A stretch of 63,596 nt of DNA, taken from contig CAJMQS010000010.1 of assembly GCA_905215645.1 (NCBI GenBank), positions 1-63,596 of the forward strand. The letters are read 5' to 3'. The translations under genes and the position numbers were made by a program. Below are positions 15,316 through 24,463 of the stretch, in pieces. Position 1 is the stretch's first letter. Each line of letters begins with the position of its first letter. A model generated the notes under the pieces. That model ran no database searches, had not been told where the DNA came from, and worked only from the letters and a program-made list of their open reading frames with translations. Source of the stretch: an uncultured bacterium (GTDB lineage: Bacteria > Bacillota > Negativicutes > Acidaminococcales > Acidaminococcaceae).

Positions 15316-15774
15316 ATGGATCGGGAAGCCAGGCGCAACGCCTTTCTGTACTGCAGGTTCCGGGACGAGCAGTACGCCCTGTATGATGCCTATGCCAAGG
15401 AAAACGGGATCCTGTTGAACACCTTCCTGGTGGCCAACGCCCTGTTCTACGCCAAAGAGGGCATGAACCAGAAAACCATCTGTCAGGTGACCCATCAGTC
15501 TAAACAGACGGTGAGCCTGATCGTGAAGAACCTGCTCCGGGAGGGATATGCCTGCCTGGAAGAGGTCCCCCAGGATAAGCGGAACAAAATCGTGAAATTT
15601 ACTGAAGAGGGGCGGAATCATTTCCGCAAACCGGTCCGGCACATTACACAGTCCGAGGACCGGGCCATGGCCCTTTTCAGCCAGGAAGAACAGGAACAGC
15701 TGGTAAGCTTGTCCCGGAAGTTTACGGAAAACCTGAAGAAGCTGGTGAAAGGTGAGGAGACCGGCGAAGAATAG
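15316..15774 (+). CDS. MarR-family transcriptional regulator
   Basis: A 152-residue winged-helix protein. A dimerisation helix region comes first, then QKTICQVTHQSKQTVSLIVK (helix-turn-helix, residues ~57-76) and a wing with PQDKRNKIVKFTEEG, the typical D(K)R wing motif of MarR proteins. It is divergently transcribed from the nitroreductase gene and shares its operator region, so it probably represses both until a phenolic, quinone or oxidant ligand is sensed (inference). Confidence 0.9.
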   Translation: MDREARRNAFLYCRFRDEQYALYDAYAKENGILLNTFLVANALFYAKEGMNQKTICQVTHQSKQTVSLIVKNLLREGYACLEEVPQDKRNKIVKFTEEGRNHFRKPVRHITQSEDRAMALFSQEEQEQLVSLSRKFTENLKKLVKGEETGEE

Positions 15775-16026
15775 GGAACACCAGTTTCTTCAATAGGAAC
15801 TGTCTCACGCTGGGCGTCTCACATCTCACGCCGTAGGAGACCATTTTCCGGGGGCAAATATGGTTCTGAACATATGAAAAACGCAGGACGGGCTTCATAA
15901 GACATCAGATGTCAGCCTTGTTCGGTATAGCAGCAAGTCCATTCAGCTTATGGCGGGCAATCTGACGTCTTTTTACAGTGCATCTGGCATTCACAACGAC
16001 TCACGACAAACGAAAGGACAACTGCA

Positions 16027-17145
16027 ATGAAATTCTTCTTCCATACCCTCCTCTGGATCCGCTCCAACACCATCCTTTTCCTGGCTTCCCTGGGGGCTTT
16101 GCTTTCTTTTTTGGTGGTGCCGCCTTCCTGGGCTCTGGTGGGGGCTCTCAATCTGCCGGTGCTGGCCCTCCTGTTCTGTCTTATGGGGGTGATCGGGGGC
16201 CTGCGGGAAACGGGCTTTTTTGACCGGATCCTGGACCATCTCCTAGACCGGCTGTCCAATACCCGGCAGTTGGGGGCAGTGCTGGTTTTTGCCTGCTTTT
16301 TCGGCAGCATGTGGGTCACCAACGACGTGGCTCTGATCACCTTCGTCCCCTTTGCCCTCCTGTCCCTAGAGGGGCAGGTGACGGAAAAACACACCGGCCG
16401 AATCATTGTCCTCCAGACCTTGGCCGCCAACCTGGGGAGCATGGTCACTCCGGTGGGGAATCCCCAGAACCTGTACCTGTACTTCCATTATCAGATGGAT
16501 TTGGGTGGATTCCTGGCCCTGCTGCTGCCCTATACCCTAGTTTCCCTGGGAATGCTGGCTCTGGGGGTGGTCCTGTGGGTGCCCGGCCGGCCTCTGGAGA
16601 AACGAAGAAGGGGAGTAAACGGGAAAGGGAGCAACGGAAAATATGGAAAGATCCTGGGGATCCTGTTCTGCCTGTGCCTGTTGACCGTGGCCCATCTCCT
16701 GGACTGGCGGATGACCCTGGGAGCGGTGACCATGGGAATCCTGGCCACCCGGCCCCGGTGGTTCCGGTGGGTGGATTACCGGCTGCTGGGGACCTTTGTT
16801 GCCTTTTTCGTGCTGATCGGGAACCTGGGCCAGGTCCCGGCTTTCCGGCAGCTGCTGATTTCGTTCCTGGACGGGCGGGAATTCCTTACGGCCCTTTTGG
16901 CCAGCCAGGTGATCAGCAATGTGCCGGCGGCGGTGCTGCTGTCAGGCTTCACGGACAATGGTCGGGCCCTGGTGTTGGGTACGGACATCGGGGGGCTGGG
17001 TACCCTGATTGCCTCCATGGCCAGCCTGATTTCCTACGGGTTCTACGTACGCCGGTACCCCTGGCTCCAGGGATATTATTTGAAGGCATTCACCTTGGCC
17101 AACCTGACCTTCCTGGTGCCTTTGGTAGGGATGACGGTGCTGTAG
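16027..17145 (+). CDS. SLC13/ArsB-superfamily permease
   Basis: A 372-residue polytopic protein with about ten membrane segments. MWVTNDVALITFVPFALL and the later ISNVPAAVLLSGF are the paired ion-transporter re-entrant motifs (TNDVAL and SNVPA). The length is at the short end of the family. Substrate is probably an anion or carboxylate but cannot be named. AAAGGACAAC precedes ATG 16027. It stands alone between marR and tpx, with 250 bases of unremarkable sequence before it. Confidence 0.82.
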   Translation: MKFFFHTLLWIRSNTILFLASLGALLSFLVVPPSWALVGALNLPVLALLFCLMGVIGGLRETGFFDRILDHLLDRLSNTRQLGAVLVFACFFGSMWVTNDVALITFVPFALLSLEGQVTEKHTGRIIVLQTLAANLGSMVTPVGNPQNLYLYFHYQMDLGGFLALLLPYTLVSLGMLALGVVLWVPGRPLEKRRRGVNGKGSNGKYGKILGILFCLCLLTVAHLLDWRMTLGAVTMGILATRPRWFRWVDYRLLGTFVAFFVLIGNLGQVPAFRQLLISFLDGREFLTALLASQVISNVPAAVLLSGFTDNGRALVLGTDIGGLGTLIASMASLISYGFYVRRYPWLQGYYLKAFTLANLTFLVPLVGMTVL

Positions 17146-17193
17146 GGTGAAACGGCCTCAGGGCCGGTCTGACGTATTTACATAAAAATTCTA

Positions 17194-17222
17194 TTTACGA
17201 ATTATTATTAAAATGATATACT
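17194..17222 (+). promoter_or_regulatory. tpx promoter
   Basis: TTTACG and TATACT with a 17-base spacer; the -10 is extended by TGA. The spacer is AT-rich, but no clear PerR palindrome is seen. Confidence 0.75.
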
Positions 17223-17273
17223 GTAAGCATCCTAAGAAAACTTCATTGGTTCAGATAGAGGAGGAAAAATAAT

Positions 17274-17783
17274 ATGGAAAAACGTACTGTGACTTTTGCC
17301 GGAAATCCTGTGGCCCTGTTGGGGCCGGAAGTGAAGGTGGGCCAGGCAGCTCCTGATTTCAAGCTCATCGACAATAAACTGGCTGAAAAGACCCTGAAGG
17401 ACTATGCAGGGAAAATCAAAGTGATCTCCGTGGTACCCTCTCTGGATACTGGGGTCTGCGATGCCCAGACCCGTTGGTTCAACCAGGACGTCACTGGCCT
17501 GTCCCCGGATGTGGTGGTGCTCACGGTATCCATGGATCTGCCCTTTGCCCAGGCTCGCTGGTGCGGCGCTGCCGGGGTGGAAAACGTGGTGACTCTGTCC
17601 GATCACCGAGACGCTTCTTTCGGGAAGAACTACGGATTCCTCATGGACGGTCTGCGCCTGGAAGCTCGTGGGGTGGTGGTCATAGATAAAGACGACAAGG
17701 TGACCTACGTGGAATACGTCCCCGAAGTGACCCATACCATTGACTTTGACGGCGTGCTGACAGCGGTGAAGGAGCTGCTGTGA
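17274..17783 (+). CDS. tpx: Thiol peroxidase (Tpx, atypical 2-Cys peroxiredoxin)
   Basis: Reduces hydrogen peroxide and alkyl peroxides using thioredoxin. The 169-residue protein has the Tpx start (TVTFAGNPVALLGPEVKVGQ), the peroxidatic Cys in SLDTGVCDAQTRWFN and the resolving Cys in ARWCGAAGVENV. GAGGAGG precedes ATG 17274. It is monocistronic, ending at a strong two-way terminator. Confidence 0.97.
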   Translation: MEKRTVTFAGNPVALLGPEVKVGQAAPDFKLIDNKLAEKTLKDYAGKIKVISVVPSLDTGVCDAQTRWFNQDVTGLSPDVVVLTVSMDLPFAQARWCGAAGVENVVTLSDHRDASFGKNYGFLMDGLRLEARGVVVIDKDDKVTYVEYVPEVTHTIDFDGVLTAVKELL

Positions 17784-17799
17784 TTGGAAAGAGGCAGTA

Positions 17800-17849
17800 A
17801 AAAGGGACTGTTGCCTGTGTGCGAATTCACACAGGCAACAGTCCCTTTT
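17800..17849. terminator. Bidirectional terminator between tpx and aldehyde dehydrogenase
   Basis: A 22-bp perfect inverted repeat (arms begin AAAAGGGACTG and end CAGTCCCTTTT) with a 6-base loop. The A and T runs at both ends serve the convergent genes on either side. Confidence 0.93.
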
Positions 17850-17850
17850 C

Positions 17851-19227
17851 TTATGCTTCCGGCAGATACACCAGATGTTCATTGACGAAGGTATAGAATC
17901 CAAGTTCTGCCAGTTCCCGGCCGTATCCGGAGTTCTTTACCCCTCCAAAAGGCAGGAAAGGCTGGGTCAGGCAGGGGACGTTGATCACCGTCATGCCTGC
18001 TTCGATCCAGGCTGCTGCCTGCTGGGCATGGGCCAGGTCCCTGGAAAATACGGCGCTTCCCAGGCCGTAACTGGAATCGTTGGCCAGGGCAATGGCTTCT
18101 TCCTCGTCCTTTACACAGTAGATTTCGCCCACCGGTCCGAAGACTTCCTTGTTATACAAGGGATTCTCCCGGGTAATGCCGGTCAGGATGGTGGGCATCA
18201 CAAAGTTTCCGGGATGATCGATGGGCTGGTTCCCGTACAGGACTTTGGCACCGGCCTGGATCCCCTGACGGATCTGCTCCAGCACATCTTTTTTGGCCTG
18301 GGCTGAAGAAAGCGGCCCCAGGGTAGTCTGGCTGTCCATGGGATCACCCCATTTCACACTGGAAAAGACCTCAATCAAATCCCTGACCAGCCGGTGGTAA
18401 TTCTTTTCCGTGACGATGAAACGTTTGGAAGAAGCACAGACCTGCCCTGCATTGTACAGCCGGGCCGGGGCCAGCATGCTCTTGACCACATCCATGTCCG
18501 CATCGTCCAGGATCACAAAGGCATCGTTGCCTCCCAGTTCCATGGAAGATTTCTTCAGGGCTTTGCCGGCCTCTGCAGCTACTGTGGCACCGCTCCGTTC
18601 GGAACCGGTCAGGCAGACCCCGGCCACCCGGGAATCGCCGATAGCCCGGGAAACCTGGTCATAGGACAGGAACAGGTTCTGGAAGGCGCCTTTTTCGGCA
18701 CCAGCAGCCAGCACCGCTTCTTCAAAAGCCTGGGCAGAGCCGGGGCAGATGGAAGCGTGCTTCAGCAGCAGAGGATTCCCTACGATGAAGTTGGGGGCAA
18801 AGACCCGGATCACCTGGTAAAAAGGAAAATTCCAGGGTTCCACGGCAAAGATGGCTCCGATGGCTTGCTTCAGGGTATACGCTTTTCCAGCCGGGACGGG
18901 AACGGGAGTGGGGGCCATGAAAGCATCGGCATGGTCTGCATAGTATTCGGCAATGGCGGCACTGAGTTCTACTTCGCCCAGGGCTTCTGGCCAAATCTTG
19001 CCCACTTCTCGGGCCATGACTTCCGCATATTTTTCTTTGTTCTGGCGCAGTTCTTCCGCCAGCTGACGGAGCTGCTTTTTCCGCCGGTCATAACTGGCCG
19101 GATCGGAGCGCCAGGACTGATAAAGCGCATGGGCCCGTGCCAGGGAATTTTCCAGCTCTCTATCGGAAATATTGTCATAGGTCCGGATCACTTCATTGGT
19201 ATAGGGATTGATGGACTGATAAGCCAT
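17851..19227 (-). CDS. NAD(P)-dependent aldehyde dehydrogenase, succinate-semialdehyde type
   Basis: A 458-residue enzyme beginning MAYQSINPYTNEVIRTYD. The catalytic Glu is in MELGGNDAFVI, the catalytic Cys in NAGQVCASSKRFIV, and the C-terminal PFGGVKNSGYGRE motif is present. Length and ends match the Sad/YneI subgroup that oxidises succinate semialdehyde, though substrate cannot be proven. The start at 19227 is preferred (AAAAGGAGAG upstream); an in-frame upstream extension to 19404 lacks family character. Confidence 0.92.
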   Translation of the reverse strand: MAYQSINPYTNEVIRTYDNISDRELENSLARAHALYQSWRSDPASYDRRKKQLRQLAEELRQNKEKYAEVMAREVGKIWPEALGEVELSAAIAEYYADHADAFMAPTPVPVPAGKAYTLKQAIGAIFAVEPWNFPFYQVIRVFAPNFIVGNPLLLKHASICPGSAQAFEEAVLAAGAEKGAFQNLFLSYDQVSRAIGDSRVAGVCLTGSERSGATVAAEAGKALKKSSMELGGNDAFVILDDADMDVVKSMLAPARLYNAGQVCASSKRFIVTEKNYHRLVRDLIEVFSSVKWGDPMDSQTTLGPLSSAQAKKDVLEQIRQGIQAGAKVLYGNQPIDHPGNFVMPTILTGITRENPLYNKEVFGPVGEIYCVKDEEEAIALANDSSYGLGSAVFSRDLAHAQQAAAWIEAGMTVINVPCLTQPFLPFGGVKNSGYGRELAELGFYTFVNEHLVYLPEA

Positions 19228-19465
19228 AGATTGTCTCTCCTTTTCTGCTGCCGGGGCAGCCTGTCTGATCGATGGATTTCTGGGATTCCAGAACTGTTTT
19301 TTATTATAAGGAAAAAACAAAAGGAAAGAAGTCTCTGTCTGAAAGGGGGTGTATACCCCAGGGTTATCAAAGGCAAATTTCTTCTTTTGTGATTTCACAC
19401 TCATTTCCCACTTGTTTATGGTAAGCTATAAGGTAGCATATACTAACGGAAACAGGGGATGGCTT

Positions 19466-21277
19466 ATGGAAAAAATAAATCACAAAATGGAGACAGGCCC
19501 ATCCCGCAGGGGATCCTGGCTGATGATGCTCCGGTCTCTCCGGGAATTCAAGAAAGATGCCCTGCTGACTCCCATCACCGTCATGGGGGAAGTGGTATTC
19601 GAGGCGCTGATCCCTTATGAAATCGCCCTTCTGGTCAATGAGGTGAAGGCAGACTGCGGACTGGACCGGATCCTCCATTATGCGGGGATCCTGCTGGTCA
19701 TGGCCCTGTGCGCCTTGGTATGCGGCTACGGAGCCGGGATCACCTGTGCCCGGGCTTCCTGCGGCTTTGCCAAGAATCTCCGCCAGGACGTATTCTACCA
19801 GATTCAGGAGTTTTCCTTCGGGAACATCGACCGGTTCTCTTCCGCCTCCCTGGTGACTCGGCTCACTACGGACATCCAGAATATCCAGATGGCCTTCATG
19901 ATGCTGGTGCGCACTGCCTTTCGGGCACCCTTCAACCTGCTGGCCTCCTTTTTCATGGCCTGGTACATGGGAGGACAGATGGCCCTATGCTTTTTGGTGG
20001 TGATTCCCATCCTGGGCTATGGACTGTATAAAATTGCCGTGCTGTCCGTGAGGCTCTTCCGAAAAGGCTTTCCCCAGTACGATGCCCTGAACTACAAGGT
20101 GGAGGAAAACATCAAGGGCATCCGGGTGGTGAAATCCTTTGTCCGGGAAGAAACGGAAATCGCCAAATTCGATGAAACCGCCCGGAAGGTCCAGGCCATC
20201 TTCACCAAAGGAGAACGGTATGTGGCCCTGAACAATCCGCTCATGCAGATTTGTATTTACGGGATCATGCTTTTCTTGTTGACCCAGGGCTCCCGGCTCA
20301 TCGTCACTACCCGGGGACGGCTGCTGGACATCGGCCAGTTTTCCACCTTGCTTACCTACAGCTTCCAAATCCTGGGCTCTCTCATGATGCTGTCCATGAT
20401 CATGGTGATGCTTACCTTTACGGAAGAATCGGTCCAGCGGGTCCGGGAAGTGCTGGAAGAAACCAGTACTCTGACTTCTCCAGCTGATCCGGTGAAAACC
20501 GTCCGGGACGGCGCTGTGGATTTCCAGGGGGTCTCCTTTCAATATGAAGGGAGTACCGGGGAACCAGTGCTCCAGGATATTACCCTGTCCGTCCGGAGCG
20601 GGGAAGTGGTGGGAATCGTGGGGGGCACCGGCAGCGGCAAATCCTCCCTGGTCCAATTGATTCCTAGACTCTATGATGTGACTCATGGTTCCGTCCAGGT
20701 GGGCGGGGTGGACGTGCGCCAATATGACTTGGAAACCCTTCGGGAAAACGTGGCCATGGTGCTCCAGAAGAACCTGCTGTTTTCCGGCACTGTGGCGGAA
20801 AACCTCCAGTGGGGGAATCCTCGGGCTACCCAGGCCCAGCTGGAAGAAGCCTGCCGGTGGGCCTGCGCCGACGAATTCATCCAACGGCTGCCCAAAGGAT
20901 ATGATACCTGGATCGAACAAGGAGGCACCAATCTGTCCGGAGGCCAGAAACAGCGGCTGTGCATTGCCCGGGCCCTCTTGAAACGGCCCAGGATCCTGAT
21001 TCTGGACGACAGCACCTCGGCAGTGGACACCCGGACGGACCGAGCCATCTGGGACGCCCTGGCCACCGCACTCCCCGGAACTACCACTTTCATCATAGCC
21101 CAGCGGCTGTCTTCGGTGGAACGGGCGGACCGGATCCTGGTGCTGGACAAGGGACGGATCCACGGTGTGGGCACCCATGGAGAGCTGCTCCGGACCGATG
21201 GCATCTATCAGGAAATGGCCCGGTCCCAGAATCTGCTGGACAAAGAAAGGGAAAAGGAGGGGACGCCCCATGGCTGA
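19466..21277 (+). CDS. Heterodimeric ABC exporter, subunit with degenerate Walker B
   Basis: A 603-residue half-transporter: six membrane helices, then an ATPase with Walker A GGTGSGKSS, signature LSGGQKQR and Walker B LILDDSTSAVD. Asp replaces the usual catalytic Glu after Walker B, as in TM287/BmrC-type subunits. ATG 19466 (AGGGGATGG upstream) is chosen over an earlier ATG at 19349 whose extension is not membrane-like. The stop overlaps the partner gene by 8 bases. Substrate unknown; such pairs commonly export drugs or peptides. Confidence 0.93.
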   Translation: MEKINHKMETGPSRRGSWLMMLRSLREFKKDALLTPITVMGEVVFEALIPYEIALLVNEVKADCGLDRILHYAGILLVMALCALVCGYGAGITCARASCGFAKNLRQDVFYQIQEFSFGNIDRFSSASLVTRLTTDIQNIQMAFMMLVRTAFRAPFNLLASFFMAWYMGGQMALCFLVVIPILGYGLYKIAVLSVRLFRKGFPQYDALNYKVEENIKGIRVVKSFVREETEIAKFDETARKVQAIFTKGERYVALNNPLMQICIYGIMLFLLTQGSRLIVTTRGRLLDIGQFSTLLTYSFQILGSLMMLSMIMVMLTFTEESVQRVREVLEETSTLTSPADPVKTVRDGAVDFQGVSFQYEGSTGEPVLQDITLSVRSGEVVGIVGGTGSGKSSLVQLIPRLYDVTHGSVQVGGVDVRQYDLETLRENVAMVLQKNLLFSGTVAENLQWGNPRATQAQLEEACRWACADEFIQRLPKGYDTWIEQGGTNLSGGQKQRLCIARALLKRPRILILDDSTSAVDTRTDRAIWDALATALPGTTTFIIAQRLSSVERADRILVLDKGRIHGVGTHGELLRTDGIYQEMARSQNLLDKEREKEGTPHG

Positions 21278-23144
21278 GAAGAAAAACATCTTCAGCTGGA
21301 AAAAGGCCTGGCGGTTCTTCCGGACCCTGTGGGGGTTCTATCCCCGGCTGCTGCCCGGGATCCTGGTGCTGATTTTCCTCAATGCGGGGATCCTGTCCCT
21401 GCCCGGGGTCTTTATGCAGAAGGTGGTGGCCGTGCTGGAAAAAGCCTGGAACCAGCAGCTTCCCTGGGCAGCGGTCCAGCCGGAAATCTACGGCTATGTG
21501 CGGATCTTGGCACTGCTGTACCTGGTGAGTCTTCTGGCTAACGTAACCTACAACCAGCTGCTGGCGGTATTCAACCAGGGGAGCCTGGCCAAGTTCAGGG
21601 AAAAGCTGTTCACCCATATGGAAACCCTGCCCCTGGGCTATTTCGACCGGCATCAGCGGGGGGACATCATGAGCTATTACACCAATGACGTGGAAGCCCT
21701 CCGGCAGATGATCTCCCAGTCCTTCCCCCAGCTGTGCGTCACCGCCGTGACGCTGACTGTGCTTTTGGCCATTATGCTGTATTACAGCCTGTGGATGAGC
21801 CTGGTGGTAGTGGGAGGCTCCCTCTGGTCCGTGGTCATCACCCGGAAGGTGGGAGGCCGGAGCGCCCGGTATTTCATGGAGCAGCAGCACACCCTGGCGG
21901 ACTGCGAAGGCTTCATGGAAGAAAGCATCAACGGAGGCAAGATCATCAAGGTGTTCAACCACGAGGCAGCGGCCCGGAGGGATTTCGACCGGGTGAACCA
22001 AGCCCTTTATGAGGCCTCCTGCAAAGCCAACCAGTATTCCAATACCCTGATGCCCATCCTGAACAATGTAAGCTACCTGATCTACATCATCGTGGCGGCC
22101 TGCGGAGGTCTGTTCCTGGAAAAACAGGTTCCCAATCTGTCCTTTTCCGGGCTGCCCTTCAGCCTTTCGGTGATGGTGCCCTTTTTGGGCATGAGCCGGC
22201 AGTTTGCCACCAATATCCAGATGATCTCTCCCCAGATCAATGCCATGGTCATGGGTATGGCCGGGGCGGAACGGATCTTCGGTCTTTTGGACGAAAAGCC
22301 GGAACAGGACAGTGGGACCGTGGAACTGCGCCCCCTGGAAGAAGGCGCCGGGGTCCGGCATTGGGCATGGGTGCTGCCGGGAAAAGCGGGGAAGGAAGAA
22401 CTGCGGCCTCTCCAGGGAGAGGTCCATTTCCGCCATGTGGATTTTGGGTATGAAAAGAGCAAACCCATCCTCCAGGATATTTCCATCGATGCTCTGCCCG
22501 GCCAGAAAATTGCCCTGGTGGGGGCCACGGGAGCCGGGAAGACCACCATCACCAACCTGCTCACCCGGTTCTACGATATTTCCTCCGGGTCCATCACCTA
22601 TGACGGGATCCCTCTGGAACAGATCCGGAAAGGGGATCTCCGTCGGTCCCTGGGCATGGTGCTCCAGGATACGGTGCTGTTTACGGCCACGGTGCTGGAA
22701 AACATCCGATATGGCCGGCTGGATGCCACCGATGAGGAATGTGTGGCGGCAGCTAAGCGGGCCGGGGCCGATGACTTCATCCGGCACCTGCCCCAGGGCT
22801 ATGATACAGTGCTGAAGGGCGCCGGGGCCGGGCTCAGCCAGGGCCAGTGCCAGTTGCTGGCCATTGCCCGGGCGGCGGTGGCGGATCCTCCGGTGATGAT
22901 CTTGGATGAGGCCACTTCCAGTATCGACACCCGGACGGAACAGATCGTCCAGCGGGGGATGGATGCCCTGATGGAAGGCCGGACCGTCTTCGTCATCGCC
23001 CACCGGCTGTCCACCGTCCGGAATGCGGACCAGATCCTGGTACTGGACCATGGGAAGATCCGGGAGCAGGGGACCCACCAGCAGCTCTTGGCCCAAAAGG
23101 GGATGTACTGGCAGCTGTATACGGGGGCGTTTGAGTTGGAGTGA
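21270..23144 (+). CDS. Heterodimeric ABC exporter, catalytically competent subunit
   Basis: A 624-residue half-transporter, six helices plus ATPase. Walker A is GATGAGKTT and Walker B MILDEATSSID has the catalytic Glu, but the signature is altered to LSQGQCQL. Paired with the previous subunit this predicts one consensus and one degenerate ATP site. A ~25-residue insert rich in Gly/Glu (near residue 355) lies between the membrane and ATPase domains. AAAGGAGGGG precedes the ATG inside the upstream gene. Confidence 0.93.
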   Translation: MAEKKNIFSWKKAWRFFRTLWGFYPRLLPGILVLIFLNAGILSLPGVFMQKVVAVLEKAWNQQLPWAAVQPEIYGYVRILALLYLVSLLANVTYNQLLAVFNQGSLAKFREKLFTHMETLPLGYFDRHQRGDIMSYYTNDVEALRQMISQSFPQLCVTAVTLTVLLAIMLYYSLWMSLVVVGGSLWSVVITRKVGGRSARYFMEQQHTLADCEGFMEESINGGKIIKVFNHEAAARRDFDRVNQALYEASCKANQYSNTLMPILNNVSYLIYIIVAACGGLFLEKQVPNLSFSGLPFSLSVMVPFLGMSRQFATNIQMISPQINAMVMGMAGAERIFGLLDEKPEQDSGTVELRPLEEGAGVRHWAWVLPGKAGKEELRPLQGEVHFRHVDFGYEKSKPILQDISIDALPGQKIALVGATGAGKTTITNLLTRFYDISSGSITYDGIPLEQIRKGDLRRSLGMVLQDTVLFTATVLENIRYGRLDATDEECVAAAKRAGADDFIRHLPQGYDTVLKGAGAGLSQGQCQLLAIARAAVADPPVMILDEATSSIDTRTEQIVQRGMDALMEGRTVFVIAHRLSTVRNADQILVLDHGKIREQGTHQQLLAQKGMYWQLYTGAFELE

Positions 23145-23204
23145 AAAAAGCAGAAGACGCTGTATGGGAAAGGTGAACGCCACATACAGCATCTCCTGTT
23201 TTTA

Positions 23205-23213
23205 TGCTATAAT
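23205..23213 (+). promoter_or_regulatory. Extended -10 promoter for the aminotransferase gene
   Basis: TGCTATAAT is a perfect extended -10, 35 bases before the start codon. It follows an imperfect hairpin (GCTGTATG/CATACAGC) with a T-run that may end the ABC operon. No clear -35 box. Confidence 0.6.
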
Positions 23214-23247
23214 GATACCAATCTACTTAGGAATACAGGTGATCTTT

Positions 23248-24441
23248 ATGGTTAATGAAAAAATGTATGAACTGGGTTCGAAAAAATCTACCATCCGGAC
23301 CATTTTTGAATACGGCCAGAAACGGGCGAAGGAAGTGGGGGCAGAGAATATCTGTGATTTCAGCTTGGGCAACCCCAATGTACCGGCTCCTGATTACATC
23401 AAAGAAGCGGTCATGGACATCATGGAGGAACTGCCGCCTCAGGCCATCCACAGCTATACGGTGGCTCCAGGGAAACCGGAAGTCCGGGAAACTCTGGCCA
23501 AGGACATCAACCGCCGGTTCGGCACCCATTTCACCGGGGCCAACCTGTTCATGGTGGGGGGCGCTGCGGCGGCCATCACCATTTGCTTCAAGGCTTTGGC
23601 GGAGGCAGGGGACGAATTCATTGTCTTTGCCCCCTTCTTTCCGGAATACCGCTGCTTCGTGGAATCCACCGGTGCCAGCCTGAAAGTGGTGCCAGCCCGG
23701 ACGGAAGATTTCCAGATCGATTTCGCTGCTTTTGAAAAGCTGCTGACACCCCATACCAAAGGAGTCATCGTCAACTCTCCCAACAACCCCAGCGGTGTGG
23801 TGTATTCCGAAGAGACCATCCGGAACTTGACCGCCCTCCTGGCAAAGAAGGAGAAGGAATACGGCCATCCCATCTTCATCATTTCCGATGAACCCTACCG
23901 GGAAATCGTCTATGGAGATGTCCAGGTGCCCTACATCCCTCTCTACTATAAAAACACTTTGGTGTGCTATTCCTACAGCAAATCTTTCTCTCTGCCCGGG
24001 GAACGGATCGGCTACATCGTGGTGCCCAGTGAAGTGACGGATTTTGCCAAAGTGTTCGGGGCCATTGCCGGGGCCGCCCGGGTGGAATGTCATGTGAATG
24101 CGCCGTCTCTGTGGCAGCTGGTGGTAGCTCGGTGTGCCGGAAAGCCTTCGGATGTGGCTCCTTATGAACGGAATGGGCAGCTGCTGTACCAGGGCCTGAA
24201 GGATGCCGGATTCACCGTGCTGAAGCCTCAGGGGGCATTCTATCTGTTCCCCAAATGCCTGGAAGAGGACGATTACGCCTTCTGTGAACGGGCCAAAAAG
24301 TATGACCTGCTCCTGGTGCCGGGGACGGATTTCGGCTGCCCAGGCTATTTCCGTGCCTCCTACTGCATCAACTATGATACCATCAAAAAATCCCTGCCCC
24401 TGTTCAAGAAACTGGCGGAAGAGTATAAAAGTGCAGAGTGA
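23248..24441 (+). CDS. Class I/II PLP-dependent aminotransferase
   Basis: A 397-residue fold-type I enzyme. Motifs are NSPNNPSGVVYSEE (substrate/PLP Asn), ISDEPYREIVY (Asp-x-x-Tyr) and SYSKSFSLPGERIGY, whose Lys forms the Schiff base. It belongs with aspartate/aromatic-type aminotransferases; amino-donor specificity is not visible. The start at 23248 has AGGTGAT upstream. A TTG-started protease gene follows after 22 bases. Confidence 0.92.
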   Translation: MVNEKMYELGSKKSTIRTIFEYGQKRAKEVGAENICDFSLGNPNVPAPDYIKEAVMDIMEELPPQAIHSYTVAPGKPEVRETLAKDINRRFGTHFTGANLFMVGGAAAAITICFKALAEAGDEFIVFAPFFPEYRCFVESTGASLKVVPARTEDFQIDFAAFEKLLTPHTKGVIVNSPNNPSGVVYSEETIRNLTALLAKKEKEYGHPIFIISDEPYREIVYGDVQVPYIPLYYKNTLVCYSYSKSFSLPGERIGYIVVPSEVTDFAKVFGAIAGAARVECHVNAPSLWQLVVARCAGKPSDVAPYERNGQLLYQGLKDAGFTVLKPQGAFYLFPKCLEEDDYAFCERAKKYDLLLVPGTDFGCPGYFRASYCINYDTIKKSLPLFKKLAEEYKSAE

Positions 24442-24463
24442 AGAGTAAAAAGGAGGGAGCACG

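Noticed and set aside
15775..16026. Possible small gene or RNA between marR and the permease gene
   Set aside because: Only short dyads such as GACAT-CA-GATGTC are visible; no supported reading frame, T-tract hairpin or known RNA motif.
17200..17222. Possible PerR box at the tpx promoter
   Set aside because: The spacer is rich in TTATTATTAAA-like sequence but lacks the dyad symmetry of a PerR site.
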